A stretch of 64,000 bases of DNA from Nitrospira moscoviensis (lineage in GTDB: Bacteria; Nitrospirota; Nitrospiria; Nitrospirales; Nitrospiraceae): the NCBI RefSeq assembly GCF_001273775.1, contig NZ_CP011801.1, forward strand, positions 2,086,001 through 2,150,000, in the 5' to 3' direction. The translations under genes and the position numbers were made by a program. Positions 9,186-17,395 of this stretch are shown in pieces (the first letter of the stretch is position 1; each line of letters opens with the position of its first letter). Below the pieces are notes generated by a model. That model had not been told where the DNA came from, ran no database searches, and saw only the letters and a list, made by a program, of their open reading frames with translations.

Positions 9186-10185
9186 TACGTTTCTCCAGCG
9201 GCAGCGTCACCGGCTTTCCTCCGGCTTGCGCGGAGCGATAGCAGGCCTCGGCCGTTTCCACCGCGCGGAAGCCGTCCCACCCGGTGATCGGCATGGGACG
9301 CTGCGCGCGCACCGCATCGAGAAACGAAGTGAGCGTCGCCAGCACCGTCGGGCGCGGCGCGAAGGTCCATTGGTCCGTTTGACGGTCGAGACCGGTCCAA
9401 CTCAGCTCCTGCGCGATCCAGTCCGCGGCCAACTCCCCGTTTGAACCGGTCCACACCGCCGTGCCGACGCGCCCGCTCGAGACCCGCCTCACATCGATCG
9501 CGCAGTCGGTGCCGCCTTCGGTGGTCAGTCGAACCGTGGCCACCGTCTCGGGCGCAGCGGACGGGATGACGTCCATCGTGCAGCGAGCCTCCCGCACCTC
9601 TTCTCCGGTCAGGAAGCGCACGAGGTCCAACAGGTGGACGCCGAACTCCAACAACGCGCCGCGCTTGCCATAGCCCTCCGCATGGTCAGGTGCCCGGCCT
9701 TTGATCTCGATGTGGCTGGCCAACCGCAGTTGCCGCGAGCGGCCGATCAGGCGGCGCTTCGCCTTCATCTCGTCCACCGTCGCGTCGAACCGAAGCGTCT
9801 GGCCGGTCATGAGCGGCACGCCCGCCGCCTCGGCTTGCCGCGCCATCGCCAGCGCGTCCGGGGCGGTCGTGGCCAGCGGCTTTTCGATCAGCACCGGCTT
9901 GCCGGTTCGGACGGCCAGCAGACAGATGTCGTGTGAATACAACGGCGGGGTCACGACGACGATCACGTCCACCGCCGGATCGGCGATCAGCGAGGCGGCG
10001 TCGCCATACATCGTCACGCCATCGGCGCCGGGCAGCGGCAGCCCCTGCTCCGGATGTTGCCGGCAGGCGGCGGTGAGGCGCGCCGTTGGAATGTCGTGGA
10101 GGATGTGGCGCGCATAGCGGATGCCGTGGCGGCCGACTCCGATGAGTCCGATGCCGATGATCGAGGAGTGCTCCAGGCTGCCCAC
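9175..10185 (-). CDS. Gfo/Idh/MocA family NAD(P)-dependent oxidoreductase
   Basis: A 336-residue protein with a Rossmann fold (GIGLIGVGRHGIRYAR, about 11-26), the signature EKP (101-103, containing the Lys of the family) and a C-terminal alpha/beta domain with the HxxD motif (EFGVHLLDLVRF). Members oxidise or reduce sugars, inositols or similar polyols; the substrate cannot be read from the sequence. The start is a GTG at 10185. The gene is divergent from the hydrolase-like gene at 10325. Confidence 0.88.
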   Translation of the reverse strand: MGSLEHSSIIGIGLIGVGRHGIRYARHILHDIPTARLTAACRQHPEQGLPLPGADGVTMYGDAASLIADPAVDVIVVVTPPLYSHDICLLAVRTGKPVLIEKPLATTAPDALAMARQAEAAGVPLMTGQTLRFDATVDEMKAKRRLIGRSRQLRLASHIEIKGRAPDHAEGYGKRGALLEFGVHLLDLVRFLTGEEVREARCTMDVIPSAAPETVATVRLTTEGGTDCAIDVRRVSSGRVGTAVWTGSNGELAADWIAQELSWTGLDRQTDQWTFAPRPTVLATLTSFLDAVRAQRPMPITGWDGFRAVETAEACYRSAQAGGKPVTLPLEKRTSG

Positions 10186-10244
10186 GATCCCACTCTAAAG
10201 GGACAGGGGATTCCGGTCAATCGGCCTGTGCCGGGGCGCGTCCG

Positions 10245-10274
10245 TTGACATCCGCGAGGACCGCTCCCTATAGT
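10245..10274 (+). promoter_or_regulatory. Sigma-70 type promoter
   Basis: TTGACA (10245-10250) and TATAGT (10269-10274) with an 18 bp spacer. It points to the gene at 10325 and leaves a leader of about 45 nt. Confidence 0.7.
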
Positions 10275-10324
10275 ACCGGCGACGGATAGTCGCTCCAAAG
10301 CCAGGCTGGGAAAGGCATCGGGAC

Positions 10325-11125
10325 ATGACCACGACTCACAGCGCCCCGTTCACACTAGAGCAGATCGGCACCGGCACGGCCCGATTTCCAAGCGGCGTGC
10401 CGATCCCGACCCACACCGATCAGATGGTCGATCCCTATTTCAAGACCCGTATGCCGAAGGAGCACCAGATCGACAGCATTCTCTTCTGGCCGCAAGAGAA
10501 GGGCGTCTATCCGGGGCTTGTGCTGCTCCATGATTGGTGGGGCTTGACCGGCCAGATGAAGGATCTCGGCGCGCGGCTGGCCTGCGAAGGCTATGTCGTC
10601 ATCATTCCCAATCTCTATGGACGATTGGGCGGGATGGTGACGGCGAACGACGAAGTGGCGGCGGCGCTGCAGGGACGGTTAAATGACGCACACGTCGTCA
10701 CCGACATCAATTCCTGCTGCGAATATCTCAATACGCGCGATTTTGCGAAGCGCAACATCCACGGCGTGGTGGGCTACGGCATGGGCGGCACCTATGCCGT
10801 CCGGTTCGCCTGCCACCGGAAGCGCCTTCGAGCCGCCGTGTCGTACTACGGCCAGATGGTACAGCCCAAGGAGCTGCTGAAGGATCTGTTTGCGCCGGTG
10901 CTCTACCACCGGGCCGGCGCCGATACGTCGGTGACCGCGGGGGACATCGAACAATTCCAGGCTGCAGCGGCTGAATACCGGAAGACGGTGGAGATCGCGG
11001 CCTATGCGGACGCGCCGCGGGCCTTTACCAACGAGATGAAGCCGGACGCGTATCGTCCCGATACCACCGCGGCCGCCTGGGAACGAACGGCGGCGTTCCT
11101 GAAGACCTGCTTCCAAGGCACCTGA
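10325..11125 (+). CDS. Dienelactone-hydrolase fold protein lacking the catalytic triad
   Basis: A 266-residue alpha/beta-hydrolase of the dienelactone hydrolase group (YPGLVLLHDWWGLTGQMKDLGARLACEGYVV... is diagnostic). The nucleophile elbow reads GYGMGG (150-155), so Gly152 replaces the usual Cys or Ser. The acid is still present (GAD, Asp200), but the C-terminal HGF motif reads RAF, with Arg232 in the His position. Two of the three triad residues are therefore missing while the fold looks intact and the codon use is normal. It is probably a non-hydrolytic binding protein or uses other residues. It has its own promoter and is followed after 18 bp by a secreted protein gene. Confidence 0.85.
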   Translation: MTTTHSAPFTLEQIGTGTARFPSGVPIPTHTDQMVDPYFKTRMPKEHQIDSILFWPQEKGVYPGLVLLHDWWGLTGQMKDLGARLACEGYVVIIPNLYGRLGGMVTANDEVAAALQGRLNDAHVVTDINSCCEYLNTRDFAKRNIHGVVGYGMGGTYAVRFACHRKRLRAAVSYYGQMVQPKELLKDLFAPVLYHRAGADTSVTAGDIEQFQAAAAEYRKTVEIAAYADAPRAFTNEMKPDAYRPDTTAAAWERTAAFLKTCFQGT

Positions 11126-11143
11126 GTCCAACTCCTCGCGCAT

Positions 11144-12061
11144 ATGCCGAAACGATTGGCGACATCCTGGCATGTCTTGTTTCGCCGTCACACGGCGGTA
11201 CTCTGCGGCCTCTGGCTTCTGTTTACGGCGGCCGGTGCATCGGCGGAGCAGCCGTCGTTCCCCCTCGCCGACGTCGTGAAGCGTCACGCGGCTCAATTGG
11301 CGAGTGTGGATTCCAACGCCGGGGCACTCGCCGCGTTTTCGACGTCTATTGGACCAGCGATCGACTTGCGGGACGCGGCCGGCACGCTGGCCGCAAAGAG
11401 CATTCCCGCCAAGATGGCGAAGGAGCTCGGCGTGGCTGAGCTGTCCGCCTCGGCGCAGGAGCTCATGGCGGCGCTGGCCGCCTGGCAGTTGGCCGATCAG
11501 GTGCTGCAGGCGGTGGAACCGGATGCCAAGACGGAGCCGCCGGCAATCACTGCCCCGAGCGGCGCACGCGGGGAATGGCTGGCGGCAAACGGACCATGGC
11601 ATACTCTCCCCGACCTGCTGCGTCTGATGAAGGATATCCAGCAGGTGCAGAAGCAGGACCTCGCGTTGGCCGCCAATCGCGTGGCGCTGGAAGCCTCGCA
11701 GCGGGCCACGGCACAGTGGTGGGACTTGCACAATTGGAAAGACCGGGTACGTTTGGCGCGGGGCCGCGCACGACTCTGCGGGACCTGGCAATGGGTCATC
11801 CACAACCATCAAAATCACCAGGAACAAAAAGCCAGCATGCTGTTCCTGCCGCCCGGCTTGGAAAAACCGGGCGTCCCTACACCGGCCGAGATGGTGATCC
11901 TGGGCGACAGCGTCTATTTACGCTGGGAAATGAACGGCCGCGTACAGGAAGACAGTTTGTTGTTCATCAAGGACGGCACCAGGTTGGAAGGATCGTTCGT
12001 GAACAACGCCGGCGGCTGGGGCTCCATTACCGGGAAACGCACGGCGGGATGCCAGCCGTGA
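11144..12061 (+). CDS. Secreted protein of unknown function
   Basis: A 305-residue protein with a long N-terminal signal (basic MPKRL..., hydrophobic VLCGLWLLFTAAGASA, cleavage about residue 34). The middle is helical and Ala-rich; the last about 100 residues look like a beta domain (TWQWVIHNHQNH, ASMLFLPPGL, VYLRWEMNGRVQEDSLLFIKDGTRLEGSFVNN). Only two Cys are present in the mature part, which may form a disulfide. It follows the degenerate hydrolase gene and is probably in the same transcript. No family recognised. Confidence 0.75.
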   Translation: MPKRLATSWHVLFRRHTAVLCGLWLLFTAAGASAEQPSFPLADVVKRHAAQLASVDSNAGALAAFSTSIGPAIDLRDAAGTLAAKSIPAKMAKELGVAELSASAQELMAALAAWQLADQVLQAVEPDAKTEPPAITAPSGARGEWLAANGPWHTLPDLLRLMKDIQQVQKQDLALAANRVALEASQRATAQWWDLHNWKDRVRLARGRARLCGTWQWVIHNHQNHQEQKASMLFLPPGLEKPGVPTPAEMVILGDSVYLRWEMNGRVQEDSLLFIKDGTRLEGSFVNNAGGWGSITGKRTAGCQP

Positions 12062-12075
12062 GCCACATCACCACA

Positions 12076-12459
12076 TCATACTTTGATCGCTCTCCATCCC
12101 AGCAGCGCCCAGCCGAGCATGAAGGCGACGCCGCCCAGCGGCGTGATCGCGCCCAGCCAGCGGACCCCCAGCAGCGCCACCGCATAGAGGCTGCCGCAAA
12201 ATAAGACCGTTCCGGCCGCGAAGAGCCAGCCTGCCACGGCGAATCGGGCATCGCTGCAAATGCGCGCCGCCGCGCCCGCCATCAGGATGCCGAACGCATG
12301 ATACATCTGGTACCGCGTCGCCGTGTCGTACACGGCCAGCATGGGCGGATCGAGCACGCTTTTCAGCATGTGCGCGCCGAATGCGCCGGCGGCCACCGCC
12401 AGGCCGGCGAGCACCGAACCCAGCAGGACCAGCCGGCGAAATGCCGTTTCGGAAGTCAT
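12076..12459 (-). CDS. DUF423 (YgdD-like) inner-membrane protein
   Basis: A 127-residue protein with four hydrophobic segments and the DUF423 signatures GAFGAH, YQMYHAFGIL, FCGSLYAVALLG and GAITPLGGVAFMLGW. The family is widespread and of unknown function. The ATG at 12459 fits the family start better than one at 12495. It is convergent with the secreted protein gene at 11144. Confidence 0.88.
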   Translation of the reverse strand: MTSETAFRRLVLLGSVLAGLAVAAGAFGAHMLKSVLDPPMLAVYDTATRYQMYHAFGILMAGAAARICSDARFAVAGWLFAAGTVLFCGSLYAVALLGVRWLGAITPLGGVAFMLGWALLGWRAIKV

Positions 12460-12549
12460 GTGGAAGGCGTCCGCGTCGCGCTGGTTCCTGAGCAAAAACT
12501 AACTTGTTGCTGGCGGATCGGGCGGCATTCTAGCAGACTACTCTCCGAT

Positions 12550-13107
12550 ATGCCCGTCGAATGTCCCCGCTGTCTGGAAACCAATCCGGATTCCAACTTC
12601 ACCTGTTCCTGCGGCTATGACCTGACCCCGCTCGTCCGCCGCCGCCTGGTCCTCGAACGGGCGTGGACGGGAGGCGGCGAACCGGCGCGCGGCCGAACCC
12701 GTGAAATGTCGCATTGGCATTTCTTCGTCGGAGTCTCCATTGTCTGGCTGTTACTGTCGCTCGGTGAAGGGTTCAAGTTGAAGCTCGACCTGGCGTCACG
12801 GGCCACGTCCCGTCTGATCGGCGACAGCCTGATGATCGGCGGCGCCGATCTCGCGGGCGCCCTCGTCGGCGGCGCGCTCGCTTGGATCGGCGTGTGGGTC
12901 ATGCGCTCGTACGAGGCGATCCGTTACCGTCCTTGCCCTAAACGCACGACCCTGGCGGCCACCATCATCGCCGCCATGCTCATCTTCGTCGGGCGCATCA
13001 CTCCGTCCGGCGTGGTCGCCCAGCAGATCATTCAAGGCTTGACCATCGTCGGCCTGATGGGGGCCGCGTACTTCGCCGGCTCCCGCCGTTGGCTGGGAAA
13101 GTGGTAA
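12550..13107 (+). CDS. Zinc-ribbon membrane protein
   Basis: A 185-residue protein that starts with a zinc-ribbon (CPRC ... CSCGYDL, Cys at about 5, 8, 19, 21). A basic linker follows, then about four hydrophobic segments (HFFVGVSIVWLLLSL, ADLAGALVGGALAWIGVWVM, TLAATIIAAMLIFVGRI, IVGLMGAAYFAGS). Proteins that join a short zinc-ribbon to a membrane domain are common and mostly uncharacterised. It is divergent from the DUF423 gene. The ATG at 12550 is chosen because the zinc-ribbon begins right after it. Confidence 0.75.
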   Translation: MPVECPRCLETNPDSNFTCSCGYDLTPLVRRRLVLERAWTGGGEPARGRTREMSHWHFFVGVSIVWLLLSLGEGFKLKLDLASRATSRLIGDSLMIGGADLAGALVGGALAWIGVWVMRSYEAIRYRPCPKRTTLAATIIAAMLIFVGRITPSGVVAQQIIQGLTIVGLMGAAYFAGSRRWLGKW

Positions 13108-13499
13108 GGACGGTGCGAAACCATCGGGACCGGCGGGTTGGGAAAACTGTTCAGGAGTGCGGAGCCACGGAATAGACATCGCGTCCGATCGAAGGCCATA
13201 CCTGGTGTGACGACGCTCCGAATTTTTTAATGTCCCGCTCCCGCCTTCTTGTTCGCTATCGCCCATACCGATGTGGTAGCCTCTGAAGGCCGACGTACCG
13301 TGCCATCCCGTTTTTTCGCACTCTTCCCTCCGTCCCGTTTCTGCGGTCCATAAGTCAGCGTCCGGTCGGGTACCCGGCGCTTCTGTCCGTCCGGTTGTTT
13401 ACCAATCGATCACGCAGGATCATCTGGATCTCGAACGCTCGATTGTTGCGGGGCATGATGAGCGTTATTAGTCACCGCCCGTATTCGGAGGGCCTCTCC
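13108..13499. other. Intergenic region, about 390 bp
   Basis: I see no convincing coding sequence or RNA gene. The stretch is locally rich in pyrimidine runs, and a possible weak promoter (TTGTTG, 16 bp, TTATTA at 13443-13470) precedes the next gene. Confidence 0.4.
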
Positions 13500-13805
13500 A
13501 TGTTGTTCTCACTGTTTCGTCTCGTCGCGTTGTCGGCGGTCTTGTCAACGGTTCCGGCACTCGTCGCGGGCACACTGATGCCCGGCGCTGAGGCGGCGGC
13601 GGATGCGTCCGTTGCGGCTCCAACGCGTCCGGCCGGCGTCTCGGCCGGCAACGACGTCGCCGCCGGGGCGGTCGAAGATTCGTTACGGGCGTGCCTGGCC
13701 CGCATTCCCCAGGATGCCTCGCGCGGCCAACGCCTCATCGCGGAACAGACCTGTCACCGTGATGATGGTGACCGGCAGCCCGTGAAAGCTACGGGAGGCC
13801 GGTAG
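13500..13805 (+). CDS. Small secreted protein with two conserved-looking Cys
   Basis: A 101-residue protein. The N-terminus is a signal peptide (MLFSLFRLVALSAVLSTVPA), then an Ala/Val-rich low-complexity stretch and a C-terminal motif SLRACLARIPQDASRGQR...EQTCHRDD with two Cys. GGAGG sits 9 nt before the ATG at 13500, which supports this start over one 105 bp upstream. It heads a run of four small genes (13500-14747). Function unknown. Confidence 0.65.
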   Translation: MLFSLFRLVALSAVLSTVPALVAGTLMPGAEAAADASVAAPTRPAGVSAGNDVAAGAVEDSLRACLARIPQDASRGQRLIAEQTCHRDDGDRQPVKATGGR

Positions 13806-13851
13806 CGTGCCCGTCCATTCCGGCGGAACCGCTCGTGCCGGCGGAGAGGCC

Positions 13852-14118
13852 GTGAGTAAGCGGGTCCTCTATGTCGGAGGCTTGTCCGAGACCGTCTCCG
13901 ACGAGCAACTCAAAGTCCTCTTCGCACACTACGGGGTGGTGATGCGGGCCTACGTCATCCGCCACAAACACAGCGGGAGATCGGCCGGCTACGGATTTGT
14001 GGAAATGAACTCTGGGGAAGCGGCGTTGAAGGCCGTGTTGGGTCTTGAAGGCGCACGGGTGAACGGGGATTGTCTCCGGTTGTATGTGACCCCCTATGCG
14101 TCTGCCGCAGCATCATGA
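13852..14118 (+). CDS. RRM-type RNA-binding protein
   Basis: An 88-residue protein consisting of a single RNA recognition motif: RNP2 VLYVGGL (about 5-11) and RNP1 SAGYGFVEM (about 44-52), with the aromatic residues in the usual places. Single-RRM proteins of this type in bacteria bind RNA and are often cold- or stress-linked. The GTG at 13852 has GGAGAGG just upstream and gives the usual short N-terminus; a GTG at 13807 is in frame and would add 15 residues. It lies in a run of small genes with the same orientation. Confidence 0.9.
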   Translation: MSKRVLYVGGLSETVSDEQLKVLFAHYGVVMRAYVIRHKHSGRSAGYGFVEMNSGEAALKAVLGLEGARVNGDCLRLYVTPYASAAAS

Positions 14119-14145
14119 CCCCGTCAACCGGGGAAAGGAGTCCTC

Positions 14146-14442
14146 ATGAGTCGCCTCAATTTGGATCCCCTCATAACATTTGCGGATGGATCCCATCTGG
14201 TTGTCAGCACGCAATGCTTGAAAGAAGGTGATTTCTCCTGTGCCTTGTACCGGGCCAGCATCGCCCCGGACGATGGGGCGTCGTTCCAGATCATTTCCAA
14301 CCATCTGGCGGCCGCCACCTGCCTCAACGCCCAGGAACATGCCTATAGCTACGCTCTCCGTCTCTATCCGAACGCCGGCGCCCAGCTGAGGAAACCGCCC
14401 TACCTTATCTGGCCGGGGCCGCGCGCGGGCATCATACAGTAA
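14146..14442 (+). CDS. Small hypothetical protein
   Basis: A 98-residue soluble protein with a strong SD (GGAAAGGAG) before the ATG. It has two Cys at 24 and 32 (CLKEGDFSC) and a third at 59. No signal peptide. No family recognised. It follows the RRM gene by 27 bp and precedes the zinc-binding gene by 8 bp, so these are probably one transcript. Confidence 0.6.
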   Translation: MSRLNLDPLITFADGSHLVVSTQCLKEGDFSCALYRASIAPDDGASFQIISNHLAAATCLNAQEHAYSYALRLYPNAGAQLRKPPYLIWPGPRAGIIQ

Positions 14443-14450
14443 GGAGCCGA

Positions 14451-14747
14451 ATGAGCGAAACGCTGTTGAATCTCGATCTGGCTGACGTGGGGACGATCAG
14501 AATGGTCTGCACCGCCTGCCGGGCGTCGGCAGAGTTGCCGGTGGCGCCGCTCGAAGGCGATCTTCCGGAGCGATGCTTCCATTGTCGGGCCGAATGGTTC
14601 CTCCCCGGGAGTCCGCCGGCTGTCGCGCTCCAGCATTTGTTCCGTTCCTTGGTGCAGTTGCGCAACCGCGATTATCTCGTCGGCATCCAAGTGCAGCTGG
14701 GAGTCCGGCCGGATCGCGGCGCTCTGATGATTCGCGCGCCGCAATGA
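14451..14747 (+). CDS. Small zinc-ribbon protein
   Basis: A 98-residue protein with a four-Cys motif (CTACRAS ... CFHCRAEW, Cys at about 20, 23, 42, 45), typical of a zinc-ribbon that could bind nucleic acid or protein. The remainder is helical. AAGGAG is 5 nt before the ATG. It is the last gene of the small-protein run. Confidence 0.65.
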   Translation: MSETLLNLDLADVGTIRMVCTACRASAELPVAPLEGDLPERCFHCRAEWFLPGSPPAVALQHLFRSLVQLRNRDYLVGIQVQLGVRPDRGALMIRAPQ

Positions 14748-14927
14748 CGCCTGGAAGAGCGTGCCGGCTGGCACGATCGTGACACCGCTTCGTGCGCCGA
14801 GAGCGGCCGGCAGGATTGAAGCAACCCATCGATCCCGCGGCGTCCCAGCCGCATGAACGCGCGTAGGTGCGCGGTAGGGCGACACGGCACGTCGCGCGCG
14901 CGCCTCGTGTCCCTGTGAGGGCCGTCG

Positions 14928-15185
14928 TTACGTGTCTGATTCGGCTCGCTGCGGTGATAACTTTCTGCCGCGAGGCTTTGCCTTGTGCGGGAGCGTCAGC
15001 AGATAACGGCCGTCCCCCAGTTGCGTCAACCGCAGTTCACCGAGCCGGTTCAATCGATCCACTTCAAGAAAAATCTGACTCCATGAATATTCTTGGCACT
15101 CCGCCGCCAACTCGTCGAACTCACAGGATGCACGGCGCTTCACGGCTCTCAGCACCTGGGTGGTGATGGCAGCGGTTTTCGCCAT
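14928..15185 (-). CDS. Small winged-helix-like protein
   Basis: An 85-residue protein whose pattern (TTQVLRAVKRRASCEFDELAAECQEYSWSQIFLEVDRLNRLGELRLTQLGDGRYLL) fits a helix-turn-helix plus beta-wing, the layout of a small winged-helix DNA-binding domain. AAAGGAGG is 6 nt before the ATG at 15185, so this start is preferred to one 87 bp upstream. The C-terminus is basic. It may regulate a neighbour; targets unknown. Confidence 0.7.
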   Translation of the reverse strand: MAKTAAITTQVLRAVKRRASCEFDELAAECQEYSWSQIFLEVDRLNRLGELRLTQLGDGRYLLTLPHKAKPRGRKLSPQRAESDT

Positions 15186-15313
15186 GTCGCCTCCTTTCAC
15201 GGCCGCATGGCTTGCATGCGGTAGTTCACGTTGAAATGCACCCAGCCGCGATAAGATCGAAGAGGACCTCACCGCTAAAGGGACGGTTTAATCCCCAAAA
15301 CTGACGGAAGCGG

Positions 15314-15526
15314 CTATCTCCGCGGCCTCGATCGAGCGACGGGCGATCCGGGCACGCGCGCCCCGGTTCGAATCACAGGCGGCGGGTTCAGTCGATTGGC
15401 TTCGATGCACGCGTCGGTGGATTCACCGCACAACAGGCATCGCCATCCCGGCTCGAGATCGGCGGCCGTAGAAGGCTCACTGGTCGCACTGGGGACCATC
15501 AACCCGTGGCAACGCATACAGTGCAC
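15314..15526 (-). CDS. Small zinc-ribbon protein, GTG start
   Basis: A 70-residue protein with paired Cys (MRCHG near the N-terminus, CLLCGES at about 30) that fits a small zinc-ribbon, and a basic Pro-rich tail. AGGAGG lies 5 nt before the GTG at 15526. No family recognised. Confidence 0.55.
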   Translation of the reverse strand: MHCMRCHGLMVPSATSEPSTAADLEPGWRCLLCGESTDACIEANRLNPPPVIRTGARVPGSPVARSRPRR

Positions 15527-15951
15527 AGACGCCTCCTCCCGCCTTCACGCGCGGACCGTCATGGTTGCGGCACCATGTGCAGTCCCGCTACCGCTCTTCA
15601 CGCGGAAGGGACGCCCAGATCGCCAGCGCCCAAGTCGATCCCATCGAATGAATGATTGAGATGCGGGCCCGATAGAGCGGCGGAGACCGTGGAATCAGAC
15701 GCGCGGGGCGAGAGGAACTGTGCGCGAGAGATGGGACAGTCGGCGTAGCTCGATCCCGTGAGCCACCCTACACCCCGGAGTGAGCAGTGTCAAAGGTCCA
15801 TCAGCGCGCGGGCGATGTAAGCGGTTGTTTGTACGGGGCGATAATTATTTGTGGTATCGCCGCTTGGATGTCTTTTGCGGGAGCGACCGGTGCGGTTCCG
15901 CAGCACTCGTATGACCATCCGGCGGCACGCTTGACCCGAGCCCGTCTTGGT
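15527..15951. other. Intergenic region, about 425 bp
   Basis: No convincing gene. A plus-strand frame beginning with a GTG at 15787 encodes a short hydrophobic stretch (YGAIIICGIAAWMSFAGAT) but runs into the convergent gene as Arg-rich shadow sequence, so I do not call it. Confidence 0.4.
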
Positions 15952-16578
15952 CTACGAACGGCAGCGGCCCCGGCCGTTATTCGCCGCCGACGCCTCCACC
16001 CATCGCTCCGGCGCGCAGATCGCCCGCGCGATCGCATAGGCCGTCAGCTCGCGCACATGTTCGCCGGCCCGCTCGATCGGTTGTGACCACCGCGCCGTTC
16101 CCTCCAGAGCCACCGTGCCGGTCTTGACGCCGATCCCCTTCACCGAGACACGCTCATCGTGAAGATGACCGGCTCCGGTTTTGTTCGGAACGAGTGCATC
16201 CGTCACCTCGACCACAATGACATGGTCCGCGCCGATATCTTTGCCGAACGTCAAAAACGGATTGTCTTTCGGCTTCTGGTCCGGCCGTGGGGGTCCCTGC
16301 GCCTCCGTTATGGCGGCGGGCGGCGCTTTGTCGATCACGGTCACGCCGCCCCGGCGGAATAGGTCTTTGGCTGCCGCGACAGCAGTCATGGCGGACGGGT
16401 TGCGCTGCGCGCTGAGAATCACGACTTTCGAGATGGCTGTGTCGGGCGCATGGGTGATGCTGGAAGTGACGGGATAGATGGCGAGGACCTGCTCCGACTT
16501 ATCGCGGTCTACAGCCTTGGAGGGCAGAGGCATAAGCGCCAACGCAATTGCGACCAGCCGAAGGATTGCCGTGGTCAT
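15952..16578 (-). CDS. Exported protein, CsgG/DUF799-like fold possible
   Basis: A 208-residue protein with a signal peptide (MTTAILRLVAIALALMPLPSKA). The mature part has alternating strands and helices, and a segment (GADHVIVVEVTDALV) that resembles the ADYVLVVEV strand of envelope lipoproteins such as CsgG-like and DUF799 proteins. No lipobox Cys is present. The ATG at 16578 begins the signal peptide; an upstream ATG would add 20 basic residues. Function unknown. Confidence 0.65.
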   Translation of the reverse strand: MTTAILRLVAIALALMPLPSKAVDRDKSEQVLAIYPVTSSITHAPDTAISKVVILSAQRNPSAMTAVAAAKDLFRRGGVTVIDKAPPAAITEAQGPPRPDQKPKDNPFLTFGKDIGADHVIVVEVTDALVPNKTGAGHLHDERVSVKGIGVKTGTVALEGTARWSQPIERAGEHVRELTAYAIARAICAPERWVEASAANNGRGRCRS

Positions 16579-16652
16579 GGTGGGCAGTCTACCAACCGCA
16601 CTGGCGCGAAGCCATGATGGGCGTCGGTGCTGCTGCATGGCGGTGAAGCTCC

Positions 16653-16681
16653 TTGACAGGGCGTCCCGCTCCTCCTACAAT
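16653..16681 (+). promoter_or_regulatory. Strong sigma-70 promoter of the RHH-like operon
   Basis: TTGACA (16653-16658), a 17 bp spacer and TACAAT (16676-16681): five or six matches in each box and optimal spacing. The expected start site is about 16688, inside the palindrome that follows. Confidence 0.85.
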
Positions 16682-16684
16682 GCC

Positions 16685-16705
16685 CATGTGCATGACATGC
16701 ACATG
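16685..16705. promoter_or_regulatory. Perfect palindromic operator
   Basis: CATGTGCATG, one A, then CATGCACATG: an exact 10+1+10 bp inverted repeat. It overlaps the expected transcription start, where a bound repressor would block RNA polymerase. Ribbon-helix-helix proteins commonly bind such palindromes upstream of their own genes, and the first gene of this operon looks like one. Confidence 0.8.
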
Positions 16706-16729
16706 TTTTGAGTTAGAGGGAGGTCGTCT

Positions 16730-17026
16730 ATGCCCACGGCCACTGAACGGATTCCCATCCTGGTCAGCAAAGTCGATAAGTCCCGCTATACCAAGAAAGC
16801 CAAGTTATTCGGTTTTCAGTCGATCAGTGAGTTTGCTCGCACGGCCATGGACCGATTCGCCGCTACCAACGAAGACGAGGCGGCCCTCACCGCGCTGTTC
16901 AAGGAAGTCAAAGCCGGCACAAGGCGGGCTGAACAGAGCCTCGATCAGACCATCGCGTTCTGCGATGCCTCGAACGATCGAATGCAGGCGCTCGACGCCT
17001 GGATGCGAGAGAAAGGATATCGCTGA
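16730..17026 (+). CDS. Ribbon-helix-helix-like regulator, likely autorepressor
   Basis: A 98-residue protein. Residues about 7-45 (RIPILVSKVDKSRYTKKAKL, then GFQSISEFARTAMDRFA) have the strand-helix-turn-helix pattern of RHH/CopG/MetJ DNA-binding domains, and the rest is helical. AGGGAGG lies about 7 nt before the ATG. Its stop overlaps the start of the next gene (TGATG). The promoter with a perfect palindrome suggests that the product represses its own operon. The two-gene, overlapping arrangement is that of a toxin-antitoxin or plasmid-type regulator, but the second gene does not resemble a known toxin. Confidence 0.75.
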   Translation: MPTATERIPILVSKVDKSRYTKKAKLFGFQSISEFARTAMDRFAATNEDEAALTALFKEVKAGTRRAEQSLDQTIAFCDASNDRMQALDAWMREKGYR

Positions 17027-17253
17027 TGGGGTGGGCAGAGAAAGCCTGGGACGCCTTCCGCGATGTCATCCGCCTCCAGGATAAAGTTGAAAGCCTCGAC
17101 AAACGGGTGGTTGCCCAGCAGGTGAAGCTGGAGACGATGAACATCGAACTCGCGCAGCTTCAAGTCGCCGTTTCTATTCTCCTCAGCCAAGCCGGTATCC
17201 AAGCGCCTCCCAAACCACCTTTTAGTCCCCCGACACCGCCTGCGCTCTCGTGA
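17026..17253 (+). CDS. Small coiled-coil protein with Pro-rich tail
   Basis: A 75-residue protein: an amphipathic helix with heptads (LQDKVESLDKRVVAQQVKL ... MNIELAQLQVAVSILL) followed by a Pro-rich tail (PPKPPFSPPTPP). The ATG overlaps the stop of the RHH-like gene, so translation is coupled. No toxin family is recognisable. It could be a partner of the RHH protein, a membrane-active peptide or a coiled-coil adaptor. Confidence 0.65.
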   Translation: MGWAEKAWDAFRDVIRLQDKVESLDKRVVAQQVKLETMNIELAQLQVAVSILLSQAGIQAPPKPPFSPPTPPALS

Positions 17254-17395
17254 GCATGGGTTGAAAGAAGTCGCCCTGCGACATAGTGTATTGGAAAACT
17301 GAACCCATGATCGAATCCGATCAGCGTTCGCGGCAACCCAGCCAGCCGCTCGCCAAGCCAATATGCGATACCCTACTCGCCCAATACCAGTCTCA

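Noticed and set aside
15787..16086. 99-codon frame with one hydrophobic stretch
   Set aside because: Beyond the hydrophobic part it is Arg-rich shadow of the convergent gene, and the start is weak.
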